From Clostridia bacterium (GTDB taxonomy: Bacteria; Bacillota; Clostridia; TANB77; CAG-508): DNA of 64,000 nucleotides. Location of the stretch: NCBI GenBank assembly GCA_017430135.1, contig JAFRNM010000006.1, positions 1 through 64,000 of the forward strand, given 5' to 3'. The notes beneath the pieces are model-generated. The model did not search any database. It saw only the letters and a list, made by a program, of their open reading frames with translations, and was not told the origin of the DNA. A program made the translations under genes and the position numbers. Shown in pieces: positions 44,101 through 53,052 of the stretch (positions are counted from its first letter, which is position 1; each line of letters begins with the position of its first letter).

Positions 44101-44130
44101 AGTATATCATTTATATTACTATACGGTCAA
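44101..44130 (-). promoter_or_regulatory. Promoter of the cadherin-like/GT2 operon
   Basis: TTGACC (44125-44130), 18 bases, TATACT (44101-44106) on the minus strand. Confidence 0.55.
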
Positions 44131-44134
44131 TAAT

Positions 44135-44181
44135 AAAAAGATATTTTACAAAATTGTAATATTTTTGTAAAATATCTTTTT
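44135..44181 (-). terminator. Terminator at the end of the sigma/anti-sigma block
   Basis: A 19-bp stem (44135-44153 with 44163-44181) containing GATATTTTACAAAA, 5 bases below the last stop codon. Confidence 0.8.
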
Positions 44182-44186
44182 TATTA

Positions 44187-45326
44187 TTACCAGTTAGCTA
44201 ATTCTGTTGAACCAATTATGTAATTTATTAAATTTGTAATTTTAAAATTATTTCTATTATCTGTAACAAATTCTATTTGTCTCATTTCCCATACACCATT
44301 TGAAGTTTGATTAAAATTAGAATATGTTTCAGCTTCACTATAACCTGCCTCATCGCTTTGGCCTTTACTTTCATACCATTTTAATCCTTTATTTGTTGTC
44401 ATATTAACTCTTTCTAAGCCATTTTCTGAATTATATTTTAAATTATTCATAATTTTTTCATCCACTATCATTGGATTGAATACTTTAATTTTTATATTAC
44501 TATATATTGGTTGATTTGTATCTACATCTCTACCAACTAATGTTCCTGTTATTGTTGTTGATAATTCACCTTTATTTTGCATTCCCGTGTTTTCCAATTT
44601 TAGTTCTGTTGGATATTCAAATTTTAATCCTGGTGCAGTATATTTTACCCAATTGAAATAATGTACATAATTATCAACTGTAGCATTTGATGATGTGGTA
44701 TTATTGGTTTGTTCTGTAGTTTCATCATTTTCCCAATTTTCCATAAATTGATTCCAAATTTTTACTTCTTGTCCATTTTTTAATACTGCTATAACCACAT
44801 CATTTCCGTTTGTTTTTATATCAACAGCATTATTAACATTTTCTATTATTCCATTTATTTTTATAGCATCTGGTTGTGTAGTTTCTATATCTCTAGTAGG
44901 TAGAAAATATTGTATTCTTCCATCTTCTAGTAGGAAGAATGTCATTGGATCTACTGATGTTCCATTATTTGCTTGATACATTTTTTTAACTTTTCCTAAT
45001 AATCCAGTTACAGGATAAGTTTTATTTTCATCAATAGCTACTCTTCCCCAGAAATTATAATCATATTTATATGATATTTTTACTTCACCATTTTCATATA
45101 TATTTATTTTGTAAAATGATGTATCTAAAGTATCCTTAATAGCATTTTCGTTAGCATCTGTGCTTACTTTATTTTTTACTTCAATTCCACTTTCTAAGCT
45201 TACAATTTCATATTTTGAATATGTATTGTTTTCATTTCTTTTTAGTTTTATTGTTGTTTCATATTGTGGTAAATCTTCTAATTTATCAGCATTAATGTCT
45301 TCAGGTGTTGCTAATATATATATATA
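44187..45326 (-). pseudogene. Orphan open frame without a start, after an in-frame stop
   Basis: Directly after the TAA of the gene at 45327-46316 the same frame stays open for about 379 codons (YIYILATPEDINADKLED ... GSTELANW). No ATG or ribosome site occurs in its first 345 bases; the first Met is at 44981. The content resembles an extracytoplasmic domain (NFWGRVAIDENKTYP, APGLKFEYPTELKL). It may be the C-terminal part of a further anti-sigma-like protein that lost its start, or it may be reached by read-through or a rare start codon. Confidence 0.55.
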
Positions 45327-45327
45327 T
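45314..45327. repeat. (AT)n microsatellite at a stop codon
   Basis: Seven AT units run up to the TAA codon at 45327-45329. A second short AT run follows at 45334-45343. Changes in length here would alter the frame relation of the two flanking open frames. Confidence 0.7.
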
Positions 45328-46316
45328 TAAACTGTATATATATCATTTTCAAATTCAATATCTTCGATTTTCAAGCATTTTCCTTCTCTATCATGTTCCA
45401 TTAAATCATATGTATCATCTAATGTTTCATAAGTTCCAACTCTCATGTCTTTTAAGACTTCTACATCTTTTCCTTGAGAGTCTTTTTTAGTTTCAAATTT
45501 AGCATTTTCTCCATAAATTTGTTTTGCTATTTCATTTATAGTTTCTCTTTTTAATAATATTTTACTATTATCAATAGCTTGAATTTTAGTTGCAATTTCT
45601 ATCATATTATCACTTACAGTATAGTTACTTTTATCATTCAATAATGAAAATGCACTTAAATATTTTTTCAATTCGATTTGAGATATTTTTTCAAAATCTT
45701 TTTCACCTTTTATTGTTATTTCTCTTGTTTGAAGATTTATCTCTAATGTTCTTAATTCTTTATCCATAACATCTATTATTTTTATTACTATTATGTCATT
45801 GTCTCCAACTTCATAATCTAATGTTATTACTTCTTGATAAGAAATATCATCATCATTTTCTGGAGCTATTCCCATTGATCTAGTTTTGTCTTTTATTAGT
45901 TTTCCTGTATTATCTGTTGTTGAAATGTCATATTTTAATGGTAAATGATTATAGCTTTCAGATTTTATAGAAAGATAGATTTTTGTTTTTCCATCTTTTA
46001 CTTCTAATCTATTTGCTTGAATTTTTAATCCTTCTGCCACTTCTATTGATTTGTAAGATAAAGTAATGTCTTTATCTGAAAAGATTTCTTGTTCTCCTGC
46101 TGGATTTCCTGTTGTTATTAAGTTTTTAATCATAAAGAATACGTTTCCATATCCATTTGTTGATGCATATACTTGTAGTCCTAAAAATAGTACTACAATT
46201 GTACTTAGCGTTATTACCGCTACTTTTGCCTTTTTCTTTTTCATTTTTGTACTTGGCTCTTGTTTGCTTGTTTTTTTAACTATTTGTTCTGGTTTTTTGT
46301 TAAAATTTTCTTCCAT
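45327..46316 (-). CDS. Anti-sigma-like membrane protein (DUF4179-like), third tandem copy
   Basis: 329 residues from the ATG preceded by GGAGGGG. A Lys-rich cytoplasmic N-terminus, one transmembrane helix (~30-50, AVITLSTIVVLFLGLQVY), then STNGYGNVFFMIK and an extracytoplasmic domain (SDKDITLSYKSIEVAEGL) similar to the first copy at 47563. Its N-terminal module is nearly identical, also at DNA level, to that of the middle copy. It likely senses envelope signals for the ECF sigma factor. Confidence 0.7.
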   Translation of the reverse strand: MEENFNKKPEQIVKKTSKQEPSTKMKKKKAKVAVITLSTIVVLFLGLQVYASTNGYGNVFFMIKNLITTGNPAGEQEIFSDKDITLSYKSIEVAEGLKIQANRLEVKDGKTKIYLSIKSESYNHLPLKYDISTTDNTGKLIKDKTRSMGIAPENDDDISYQEVITLDYEVGDNDIIVIKIIDVMDKELRTLEINLQTREITIKGEKDFEKISQIELKKYLSAFSLLNDKSNYTVSDNMIEIATKIQAIDNSKILLKRETINEIAKQIYGENAKFETKKDSQGKDVEVLKDMRVGTYETLDDTYDLMEHDREGKCLKIEDIEFENDIYTV

Positions 46317-46340
46317 AATTTTCCCCTCCATTTTTATTTT

Positions 46341-46382
46341 TTACATACATTAGACTGATTAAAAAATCATTTGGTTCATTTT
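46341..46382. repeat. 42-base direct repeat, copy 1
   Basis: Identical to 47519-47560 (it contains CATTAGACTGATTAAAAAAT). It lies between the stop codon of the middle anti-sigma-like gene and the start of the third, marking the duplicated unit. Confidence 0.85.
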
Positions 46383-46393
46383 TTCTTATTTTT

Positions 46394-47461
46394 TTACCAT
46401 CCTGTACCAGAAAAAACAATTTCACCATTTCTAACACATACATTTGCTGTTTTATTCATAATCCAGTTTCCAGATATTTCTCCATTTCCAGCAATCCATT
46501 CTGTATTATTAATATCTCTTGGTTTTACAGAATATGTAACAACAGCTAAAGTATCTGTATTTTTAAAATATTCTGTATCATCATTTTCTACTATTCCTTT
46601 TTTATCTTTGTCTGATAGAATTTCTACTTTATCAACTCTATAATCTAATAACTTTTCTGTATTTTTTTCATTATCTTTTTTAAGTTTATTGGTATATAGT
46701 TTTTTTACTTCGTCTTTCATTACCTCGTCTGCATAATTGTCTGGTTCTAATTGAGTATTTTCTGTGTTTTCCTCATCATATAATCCACTCCATCTAGTGT
46801 ATCTTGTACTTCCTGTATAATTATCATATGTTCCTATTATTCCGCCTTCAGCATCTTTAGCTAATACTACTGCTACATCAAAACTCTTATCTTGATTATT
46901 ATTATCTATATAATATATTGTGCATTTGTATAATGCTGATTGTTTATCTTTCCCTAATTGTGTAAATTCTGATTTTACATCTTTTATTTTCTTTATATTA
47001 TAGCTGTTATTCCACATATCTGTATATGTATAGTACCCATTGTTTTGAGTAGTTTTTAATATTTCTTCTCCTGATTTTATAATCGCTGCTTTACCATTTT
47101 CTGGATTTGTTAAATCTTCATAATATTGTATATTTGCATTTTTCTCAAAGAAATCTACATCTGTATCATTATTATTGTTTGTATTAGTTGTTTTAGATGT
47201 ATTTGCTTCCTCTTTTATTTCTTCTATTTTTTCTTCTTTAAATACATTATCTTGTCCAGTTACATTTTTACTTGTTGTCCAATCTCTTATCATAAAGAAT
47301 ACATTTCCATATCCATTTGTTGATGCATATACTTGTAGTCCAATAAATAATACTACAATTGTACTTAGCGTAATTACCGCTACTTTAGCTTTATTTTTCT
47401 TTGTTTTTAAACCTGGTTCTTGTTTTTTGGGTTGTTGGTTATTATTAAAATTTTCTTCCAT
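46394..47461 (-). CDS. Anti-sigma-like membrane protein, second tandem copy with different C-terminal domain
   Basis: 355 residues, ATG preceded by AGGAGGG. The N-terminal 55 residues (KAKVAVITLSTIVVLFIGLQ, then ASTNGYGNVFFMI) match the third copy almost exactly. The extracytoplasmic part differs completely (DVDFFEKNANIQYYEDLTNP through NGEIVFSGTGW). So the anchor module is shared and the sensor part has been exchanged. Function is inferred from context only. Confidence 0.65.
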   Translation of the reverse strand: MEENFNNNQQPKKQEPGLKTKKNKAKVAVITLSTIVVLFIGLQVYASTNGYGNVFFMIRDWTTSKNVTGQDNVFKEEKIEEIKEEANTSKTTNTNNNNDTDVDFFEKNANIQYYEDLTNPENGKAAIIKSGEEILKTTQNNGYYTYTDMWNNSYNIKKIKDVKSEFTQLGKDKQSALYKCTIYYIDNNNQDKSFDVAVVLAKDAEGGIIGTYDNYTGSTRYTRWSGLYDEENTENTQLEPDNYADEVMKDEVKKLYTNKLKKDNEKNTEKLLDYRVDKVEILSDKDKKGIVENDDTEYFKNTDTLAVVTYSVKPRDINNTEWIAGNGEISGNWIMNKTANVCVRNGEIVFSGTGW

Positions 47462-47518
47462 AATTTTTCCCTCCTAATTTTAATTTAAAAATAATTAAAT
47501 TTATTATTTTTTAACCTC

Positions 47519-47560
47519 TTACATACATTAGACTGATTAAAAAATCATTTGGTTCATTTT
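47519..47560. repeat. 42-base direct repeat, copy 2
   Basis: Identical to 46341-46382. It directly follows the stop codon of the first anti-sigma-like gene. Confidence 0.85.
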
Positions 47561-47562
47561 GC

Positions 47563-48543
47563 TTAAAATATTTCTGATTTTTCTATTTTTATTTTTGTAA
47601 ATCCTTCGTCATTTGATGTGAATTCAATAGTGTTTGAGTATATTGTTGATTTTTCAACCTCATCATTTTCAAATTCTTCATCTGTTGGCATCATGTATAG
47701 ATATTTTGCAACATATTTTCCATTACTGTAGAAAATATCATAAGTGTCTAGTATTATTATTTGCTTATCTTTTAACTCTTTTGTTGTATAAAGCTTTTCA
47801 GTTTCTTGTTTTAAGAACTTATTTAATTCTATTTGAGATATCTTTTTAACTACCTGATTTTCAGTTCTTGCTTCTATTGTTTTCTTGTTTAGATTCATTG
47901 TTATTGTTTTTAATAATGTTTTGTTTTTATTGTATATTTCCATTTTTATTATGTTTGTTGTATCTTTATAGTTTTTTAAATTTAAAACTTCTGTATATGT
48001 TTTTTCATTTTGTTTTTTGCTACTTGACTCATTAAACATTTCTTGATTTTCATCATTAAACACTTTGTAATTTAATGGTGTATCTGAATTTTCTTTTAAT
48101 TCTTTTACTAATAAATACAATTTAGCTTTGTTATCCTTTATTTGTAACTCGTTTATTTGTAGTTCTATTTCATCTGTAATTTGAATTGGCTTATACGAAA
48201 TTACAATATCTCTATCTGAGAATATTTCATCATCTTTATTTTCTTCCTTTGTAACTAAGTCTTTTATTAAGAAAAATATGTTATCATATCCTTGCGTTCT
48301 AGCATATACGTTTGATGCAACAACAACTATCATTAAGCTTGCTGCAACTGTCATAAGTTTTTTGAATTTCATAAAGTAACTTGGTTTATTATATTGTTTG
48401 TATTGTTGTTCAATTTTTTCTTCTGTAAATACTTCGTCTGTTTGAACTTTTTCAATAAAACTATCAAAAGTTTTATTTACCTTATCTGGAATTTTTTTAT
48501 CTTTTGCGATGAATTGTTTTATTTTGATATCTTCGTTATCCAT
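47563..48543 (-). CDS. Anti-sigma factor, DUF4179-like, first copy
   Basis: 326 residues from the ATG 6 bases after AAGGTG; it overlaps the sigma gene's end as ATGGATAA. A cytoplasmic N-terminus of ~75 residues with helical character (putative sigma-binding part), a transmembrane helix (~78-97), then an extracytoplasmic domain with SDRDIVISYKPIQIT. Anti-sigma factors of this kind hold an ECF sigma at the membrane until a signal arrives. Confidence 0.75.
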   Translation of the reverse strand: MDNEDIKIKQFIAKDKKIPDKVNKTFDSFIEKVQTDEVFTEEKIEQQYKQYNKPSYFMKFKKLMTVAASLMIVVVASNVYARTQGYDNIFFLIKDLVTKEENKDDEIFSDRDIVISYKPIQITDEIELQINELQIKDNKAKLYLLVKELKENSDTPLNYKVFNDENQEMFNESSSKKQNEKTYTEVLNLKNYKDTTNIIKMEIYNKNKTLLKTITMNLNKKTIEARTENQVVKKISQIELNKFLKQETEKLYTTKELKDKQIIILDTYDIFYSNGKYVAKYLYMMPTDEEFENDEVEKSTIYSNTIEFTSNDEGFTKIKIEKSEIF

Positions 48544-49039
48544 TGAATTCACCTTCTTCCTTTTTTATGATTTTTCCTATTTGTTCCCTTGCTCTTGATA
48601 ATCTTGATTTCACAGTACCTTGTGGGATTTCCAATATGTTTGCTATATCTGAAACAGATAATTCATCATAATAATAGAATACTACGATTTCTTTTAAGTC
48701 TTTATCTATTTGTTTTAGCACCCATTCTAGGCTACTTTCCACTTCATAATTATCTTCAACTCCTGTAGTATTTTGTGTTATTGAATCATCTATGTAGGCA
48801 ATTTTTTTATTTTTATTAATTATGTCATAGCATTTATTTATTAGAATTCTTATTATCCAAGTTGAAAAATAGGATTTTTCCTTTAAATTATAATAGTTTT
48901 TATAGGCACTATATAAAGCCTCTTGTATTGCATCATTTGCGTCGTCTTCGTTTTTAAGAATTGCAATTGCTGTTTTATATATTTTTAGCCTATTTTGATT
49001 GATACTTTGTATAAATACCTCTTTATCTTCTTCTCTCAT
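48536..49039 (-). CDS. ECF-type RNA polymerase sigma factor
   Basis: 167 residues from the ATG 7 bases after GGAGAAG. Region 2 (KTAIAILKNEDDANDAIQEA, YFSTWIIRILINKCYD) and region 4 (KEIVVFYYYDELSVSDIANI, PQGTVKSRLSRAREQ) are complete. It is coupled by an 8-base overlap to the anti-sigma gene and probably controls the whole downstream block. Confidence 0.92.
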   Translation of the reverse strand: MREEDKEVFIQSINQNRLKIYKTAIAILKNEDDANDAIQEALYSAYKNYYNLKEKSYFSTWIIRILINKCYDIINKNKKIAYIDDSITQNTTGVEDNYEVESSLEWVLKQIDKDLKEIVVFYYYDELSVSDIANILEIPQGTVKSRLSRAREQIGKIIKKEEGEFNG

Positions 49040-49144
49040 TTTTTTCTTCTCCATTATTAGACTTTTTAACTTTAGTTTTGGTTCATAACTCCTCAATTTT
49101 ATTTTATATTAGTTCATTTTTTTTGTAAATAATTGTTACAGCAA

Positions 49145-49191
49145 AAAGAAAAATGTTACAAAAATTTAATATTTTTGTAACATTTTTCTTT
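49145..49191 (-). terminator. Terminator of the rfb operon
   Basis: A perfect 20-bp stem (49145-49164 with 49172-49191), containing ATGTTACAAAAA, with a 7-base loop and a U-tract on the minus strand. It lies just beyond the type B element. Confidence 0.8.
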
Positions 49192-49201
49192 CATTCTCTT
49201 T

Positions 49202-49326
49202 TAAATTAGAAAATAATTGAGTGAATTTCCAGGCGAACAAATGAGGTAACCGGAATCGTGCTGGTGCACGTTGAGGATTACCGAATGCAGTTCAACGCCG
49301 AAATTCACCAAGTATTTTCTAATTTA
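49202..49326. repeat. Type B structured element, copy 1, at the rfbB 3' end
   Basis: Outer arms of 14 bp (49202-49215 with 49313-49326). The right arm includes the last codons and stop codon of rfbB. Inner stems are GTGAATTTC/GAAATTCAC, GGCGAAC/GTTCaaCGCC, GGTAA/TTACC and CGTGC/GCACG. The second copy at 51055-51179 shares about 90 core bases. Confidence 0.8.
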
Positions 49327-50287
49327 GCCATTCTGGATTTGCTAAATACCAATCAATTGTCTTAACTATTCCATCTTCAAATTTTGTTTCTGGGAACCAA
49401 CCTAATTCATTTTTTATTTTTGTTGGGTCTATTGCATATCTGTAGTCATGTCCTTTTCTATCTTCAACATGTTCTATTAAATCTTCTGATTTTCCTAGGT
49501 GTTTTAATATTAATTTAACTATATCTATATTTCTTTTTTCATTGTGACCACCTATGTTATATCTTTCTCCAGCAACTCCATTATGGAATACCATGTCTAT
49601 TGCTTTGCAGTGGTCTTCAACATATAGCCAATCTCTTATATTTAATCCTTTGCCATATACTGGTAATTTTTCATTATTTAATGCTAATTTAATCATATGA
49701 GGAATTAATTTTTCGTTGTGTTGATATGGTCCATAATTGTTTGAACAGTTTGTAACATTTACATTCATTTTGAATGTTTCTTTGTATGCTAAAGCTATTA
49801 AGTCTGAACTTGCTTTTGATGATGAATATGGACTGCTTGGTTTGATTGGAGATTTTTCTGTAAAGTATCCTTCTTCTCCAAGTGATCCATAAACTTCGTC
49901 TGTTGATATATGTACAAATTTATTTGGGCTACCTTCTCCCCATTTTTGTTTTGCTGTTTCTAATAATGTATGTGTTCCTATTACATTAGTTTGAGTGAAG
50001 ACAAATGGTGTTTTTATACTATTATCAACATGTGATTCTGCTGCAAAGTGTATTACTCCATTTATGTCGTATTTGTCAAATATTTCTTTCATTTTTTCGA
50101 AGTCACAGATGTCTGCTTGTTCGAATTTTATTTTATCTATTACTTTGTTTAAGTTATTCATATTTCCTGCATATGTTAGTTTGTCTACTACTACTATGTT
50201 GTAGTCAGGATGTTTGTTTACAAAGTATTCTGCAAAGTTTGCTCCTATGAAGCCTGCTGCTCCTGTTACCATTATATTTTTACTCAT
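49319..50287 (-). CDS. rfbB: dTDP-glucose 4,6-dehydratase
   Basis: 322 residues. NAD-binding GAAGFIGANF, active-site HISTDEVYG and YSSSKASSD (Tyr-x3-Lys), and NCSNNYGPYQ. Second step of dTDP-L-rhamnose synthesis. Last gene of rfbDACB, separated from rfbC by the type D element. Confidence 0.96.
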   Translation of the reverse strand: MSKNIMVTGAAGFIGANFAEYFVNKHPDYNIVVVDKLTYAGNMNNLNKVIDKIKFEQADICDFEKMKEIFDKYDINGVIHFAAESHVDNSIKTPFVFTQTNVIGTHTLLETAKQKWGEGSPNKFVHISTDEVYGSLGEEGYFTEKSPIKPSSPYSSSKASSDLIALAYKETFKMNVNVTNCSNNYGPYQHNEKLIPHMIKLALNNEKLPVYGKGLNIRDWLYVEDHCKAIDMVFHNGVAGERYNIGGHNEKRNIDIVKLILKHLGKSEDLIEHVEDRKGHDYRYAIDPTKIKNELGWFPETKFEDGIVKTIDWYLANPEWLN

Positions 50288-50320
50288 TTCTAAATTCCTT
50301 CTTTCTTTTATATTATTAAC

Positions 50321-50439
50321 GCAATATGTAAAACCCGTTCGTCCTTATTGTCGCGACCTTCCTTGTTTTATTATGACAGGTCGCTTCACCGCTCCGCTTC
50401 GCTACGCCTACGCGTCCTCACTCACATTTTACATATTGC
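50321..50439. repeat. Type D structured GC-rich element between rfbC and rfbB
   Basis: Arms GCAATATGTAAAA (50321-50333) and TTTTACATATTGC (50427-50439) enclose about 93 bases that are strikingly GC-rich for this genome. Inside, GCGACCT (50353-50359) pairs with AGGTCGC (50378-50384). It starts 8 bases after the rfbC stop codon. Only one copy is in the window. Confidence 0.65.
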
Positions 50440-50446
50440 TTTTAAA

Positions 50447-51025
50447 TTATAAATTCTCAAATAAGTTTGAATTTCTCAATTCGCTTAGTGAAGGCCACAC
50501 TGCATCTTTTTCTGATGTTAGTAAATCTTCTTTCTTTAAATCTCCCATTGGCCATTCTATTGCAACTTCTGGGTCGTCCCATTTTAGTCCACCTTCCGCT
50601 GCATGGTTGTATATATCATCACATTTATATGTGAATTCTGCTTCATCTGATAATACTAAGAATCCATGTGCAAATCCTCTTGGTATCATAAACATTTTCT
50701 TGTTTTCTTCTGAAAGTATTACGCCTTCCCATTTTCCATATGTTTTGCTTCCTGGTCTTAAGTCTACAGCAACATCAAAAACTTCACCTTTTATAACTCT
50801 AACTAGTTTTGCTTGAGTATTTTCTTTTTGGAAATGTAATCCTCTTAATACTCCTTTTTTGGATTTTGATTGATTGTCTTGTACAAAGTTGTAATCTAAA
50901 CCAATTTCCTTAAATTCTTCTGTGCTGTATGTTTCCATGAAGTATCCTCTGTTATCTCCAAATACTGTTGGTTCTATTACACATACTCCTTCTATTGATG
51001 TATCTATTCTTTTAAATTTTCCCAT
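50447..51025 (-). CDS. rfbC: dTDP-4-dehydrorhamnose 3,5-epimerase
   Basis: 192 residues from the ATG preceded by AGAGAGG; the frame extends upstream only into the type B element. Motifs: DNRGYFMETY, VLRGLHFQKENTQAKLVRV (catalytic His) and VDLRPGSKTYGKW. Third step of dTDP-L-rhamnose synthesis. Confidence 0.95.
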   Translation of the reverse strand: MGKFKRIDTSIEGVCVIEPTVFGDNRGYFMETYSTEEFKEIGLDYNFVQDNQSKSKKGVLRGLHFQKENTQAKLVRVIKGEVFDVAVDLRPGSKTYGKWEGVILSEENKKMFMIPRGFAHGFLVLSDEAEFTYKCDDIYNHAAEGGLKWDDPEVAIEWPMGDLKKEDLLTSEKDAVWPSLSELRNSNLFENL

Positions 51026-51054
51026 TTTTTTTACCTCTCTATTTATATTTTTCT

Positions 51055-51179
51055 GTAATTTCAAAATAATTGAGTGAATTTCCAGGCGAACAAATGAAAC
51101 AACCGGAGGCGTGCTGATGCACGTTGAGGATTGTTGAATGAAGTTCAACGCCGAAATTTGCCAATTATTTTGAAATTAC
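51055..51179. repeat. Type B structured element, copy 2, between rfbA and rfbC
   Basis: Perfect 18-bp outer arms (51055-51072 with 51162-51179). The right arm includes the rfbA stop codon (51176-51178). The core matches copy 1. The stem GGTAA/TTACC of copy 1 is AACAA/TTGTT here, three compensating base-pair changes, which supports a folded structure. Confidence 0.8.
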
Positions 51180-52066
51180 TCTTCGCCAAATGCATTAGTA
51201 GCTAAATCTTTTAAATATTGTCCATAAGCTGTTTTCATATATTTATCTGCTAATTTTGAAAGTTCGTCTGCTGTTATCCATCCATTTTTATATGCAATTT
51301 CTTCTGGACAGCATACTTGCATTCCTTGTCTTTTTTCTATTGTTTGTACAAAGCTTGCTGTTTCAATTAAAGCATCATGTGTTCCTGTATCAAACCATGT
51401 CATTCCTCTTCCTAATTTTTCAACAGTAAGTTTACCTCTTTTCATGTATTCATCATTAACAGATGTAATTTCTAACTCTCCTCTTGCTGATGGTTTTATT
51501 GTTTTTGCTATTTCTATTACATCATTTGTATAGAAATATAATCCTGGAACTGCATAGTTTGATCTAGGTTCAGCTGGTTTTTCTTCTATTGATATTGCTT
51601 TTCCATCTTTGTCTATTTCAACAACTCCATAAGCTCTTGGGTCTTTTACATAGTAGCCAAATATTGTTGATTCATTTTCTCTTTCATTAGCTCTTCTTAG
51701 AATTTCTGGCAAATGTGAGCCATAAAACATGTTGTCTCCAAGTATCATAACAACATTGTCATCGCCTATGAATTCTTCACCAATTATAAATGCTTCTGCT
51801 AATCCATTTGGTTTTTCTTGAATTTTATATTCAAAACTCATTCCCCATTGTGAACCATCTCCAAGTAATTCTTGGAATACTGTTATATCTCTTGGTGTAG
51901 ATATTATTAATACTTCTTTTACTCCTGCTTCCATTAATACTGATAATGGATAATAAATCATTGGTTTATCATATACTGGCATTATTTGTTTTGATATTGC
52001 TATTGTTAGTGGATATAGTCTTGTTCCACTTCCACCTGCTAAAATTATTCCTTTTCTATTTTTCAT
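51176..52066 (-). CDS. rfbA: Glucose-1-phosphate thymidylyltransferase
   Basis: 296 residues. Nucleotidyltransferase signature [32 protein letters not shown], and the metal-binding GDNMFYGS. First step of dTDP-L-rhamnose synthesis. AGGAGG precedes the ATG. Confidence 0.96.
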   Translation of the reverse strand: MKNRKGIILAGGSGTRLYPLTIAISKQIMPVYDKPMIYYPLSVLMEAGVKEVLIISTPRDITVFQELLGDGSQWGMSFEYKIQEKPNGLAEAFIIGEEFIGDDNVVMILGDNMFYGSHLPEILRRANERENESTIFGYYVKDPRAYGVVEIDKDGKAISIEEKPAEPRSNYAVPGLYFYTNDVIEIAKTIKPSARGELEITSVNDEYMKRGKLTVEKLGRGMTWFDTGTHDALIETASFVQTIEKRQGMQVCCPEEIAYKNGWITADELSKLADKYMKTAYGQYLKDLATNAFGEE

Positions 52067-52099
52067 TTTATTATTCCTCCTCTTATTCCTACATCCTTT

Positions 52100-52972
52100 T
52101 TATTCTTCTACATTTTTTGCTTCTGCAAGATATCTTTTTAGTCCATCTTTCCATTCTGGAACGATTATTCCTGCTTCTTTTAATTTGTTTTTTGACATTT
52201 GTGAATTGAATGGTCTTTTTGCTTGAGTAATTTTCATCATTTCTATGTATTCATCTGTTGTTACCGGATTCACTTTACATTCAATTCCTTGTTCTGCTAA
52301 GATTTCTTTTGTAAAGTCATACCATGTTGTATATCCTTCATTTGTTGCATTGTATATTCCATAAGGTATTTTTTTATTTACTGCTTGATAAACTATTTCT
52401 GATAAATCTTTTGCATATGTTGGGCTTCCATGTTGGTCTGCTACTACATTTATTTCGTCTCTAGTTGAACCTAATTTTGTCATTGTTTTTACAAAATTGT
52501 TTCCACCTATTCCGTATAACCATGCTGTTCTGAATATGTAGTATTCGTCCATATTTTTTTCTATTCCCTGCTCTCCATGTAGTTTTGTTATTCCATAAGC
52601 TGTTACTGGATTTTTTTCATCGTCTTCTTTATAATCTTTATCTAAATCAAGATTTCCACCAAATACATAGTCAGTCGAAATGTGAACTAATTTTGCTCCA
52701 GCTTCTTTTGCTGCTATTGCTAAATTTGTTGGTCCATCTCCATTTATTTTTTCTGCTAATTCTTGGCATTCTTCTGCTTTGTCAACAGCTGTAAATGCTG
52801 CGCAGTTTATTATTAGTTCTGGTTGTTTTTCTTTAACAAAGTTTATAACTCCTTCTTTGTTTGTTATGTCTAATTCTGAAACATCTGTAAGAATTAGTTC
52901 ATTCCCTTCTTCAAATTTTTCTCTGATTTCTTTTGCAAGCATTCCGTTCGCTCCAGTTATTAGTATTTTCAT
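52100..52972 (-). CDS. rfbD: dTDP-4-dehydrorhamnose reductase
   Basis: 290 residues. NAD(P)-binding ITGANGMLAKEI, HISTDYVFGG, and YGITKLHGEQ (Tyr-x3-Lys). Last enzymatic step of the pathway but first gene in the operon. The promoter is at 53024-53052. Confidence 0.95.
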   Translation of the reverse strand: MKILITGANGMLAKEIREKFEEGNELILTDVSELDITNKEGVINFVKEKQPELIINCAAFTAVDKAEECQELAEKINGDGPTNLAIAAKEAGAKLVHISTDYVFGGNLDLDKDYKEDDEKNPVTAYGITKLHGEQGIEKNMDEYYIFRTAWLYGIGGNNFVKTMTKLGSTRDEINVVADQHGSPTYAKDLSEIVYQAVNKKIPYGIYNATNEGYTTWYDFTKEILAEQGIECKVNPVTTDEYIEMMKITQAKRPFNSQMSKNKLKEAGIIVPEWKDGLKRYLAEAKNVEE

Positions 52973-53023
52973 GTTTTATTTCCTACCTTTCTTTTTAAAA
53001 CATCCTATATTATTAACATTTGT

Positions 53024-53052
53024 ATCATATCACTAAATAGAAAAAAGTACAA
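53024..53052 (-). promoter_or_regulatory. rfb operon promoter nested in the upstream terminator
   Basis: TTGTAC (53047-53052), 17 bases, TATGAT (53024-53029) on the minus strand. The -35 box is part of the terminator hairpin 53041-53071. Confidence 0.5.

Noticed and set aside
45314..45343. AT-rich run as a replication origin or DNA-unwinding element
   Set aside because: It has no DnaA boxes or iterons, no replication gene is near, and it lies inside a coding block.
51026..51148. N-terminal extension of rfbC by 41 residues
   Set aside because: It is translated from the type B element. Family alignment and the AGAGAGG site support the start at 51025.
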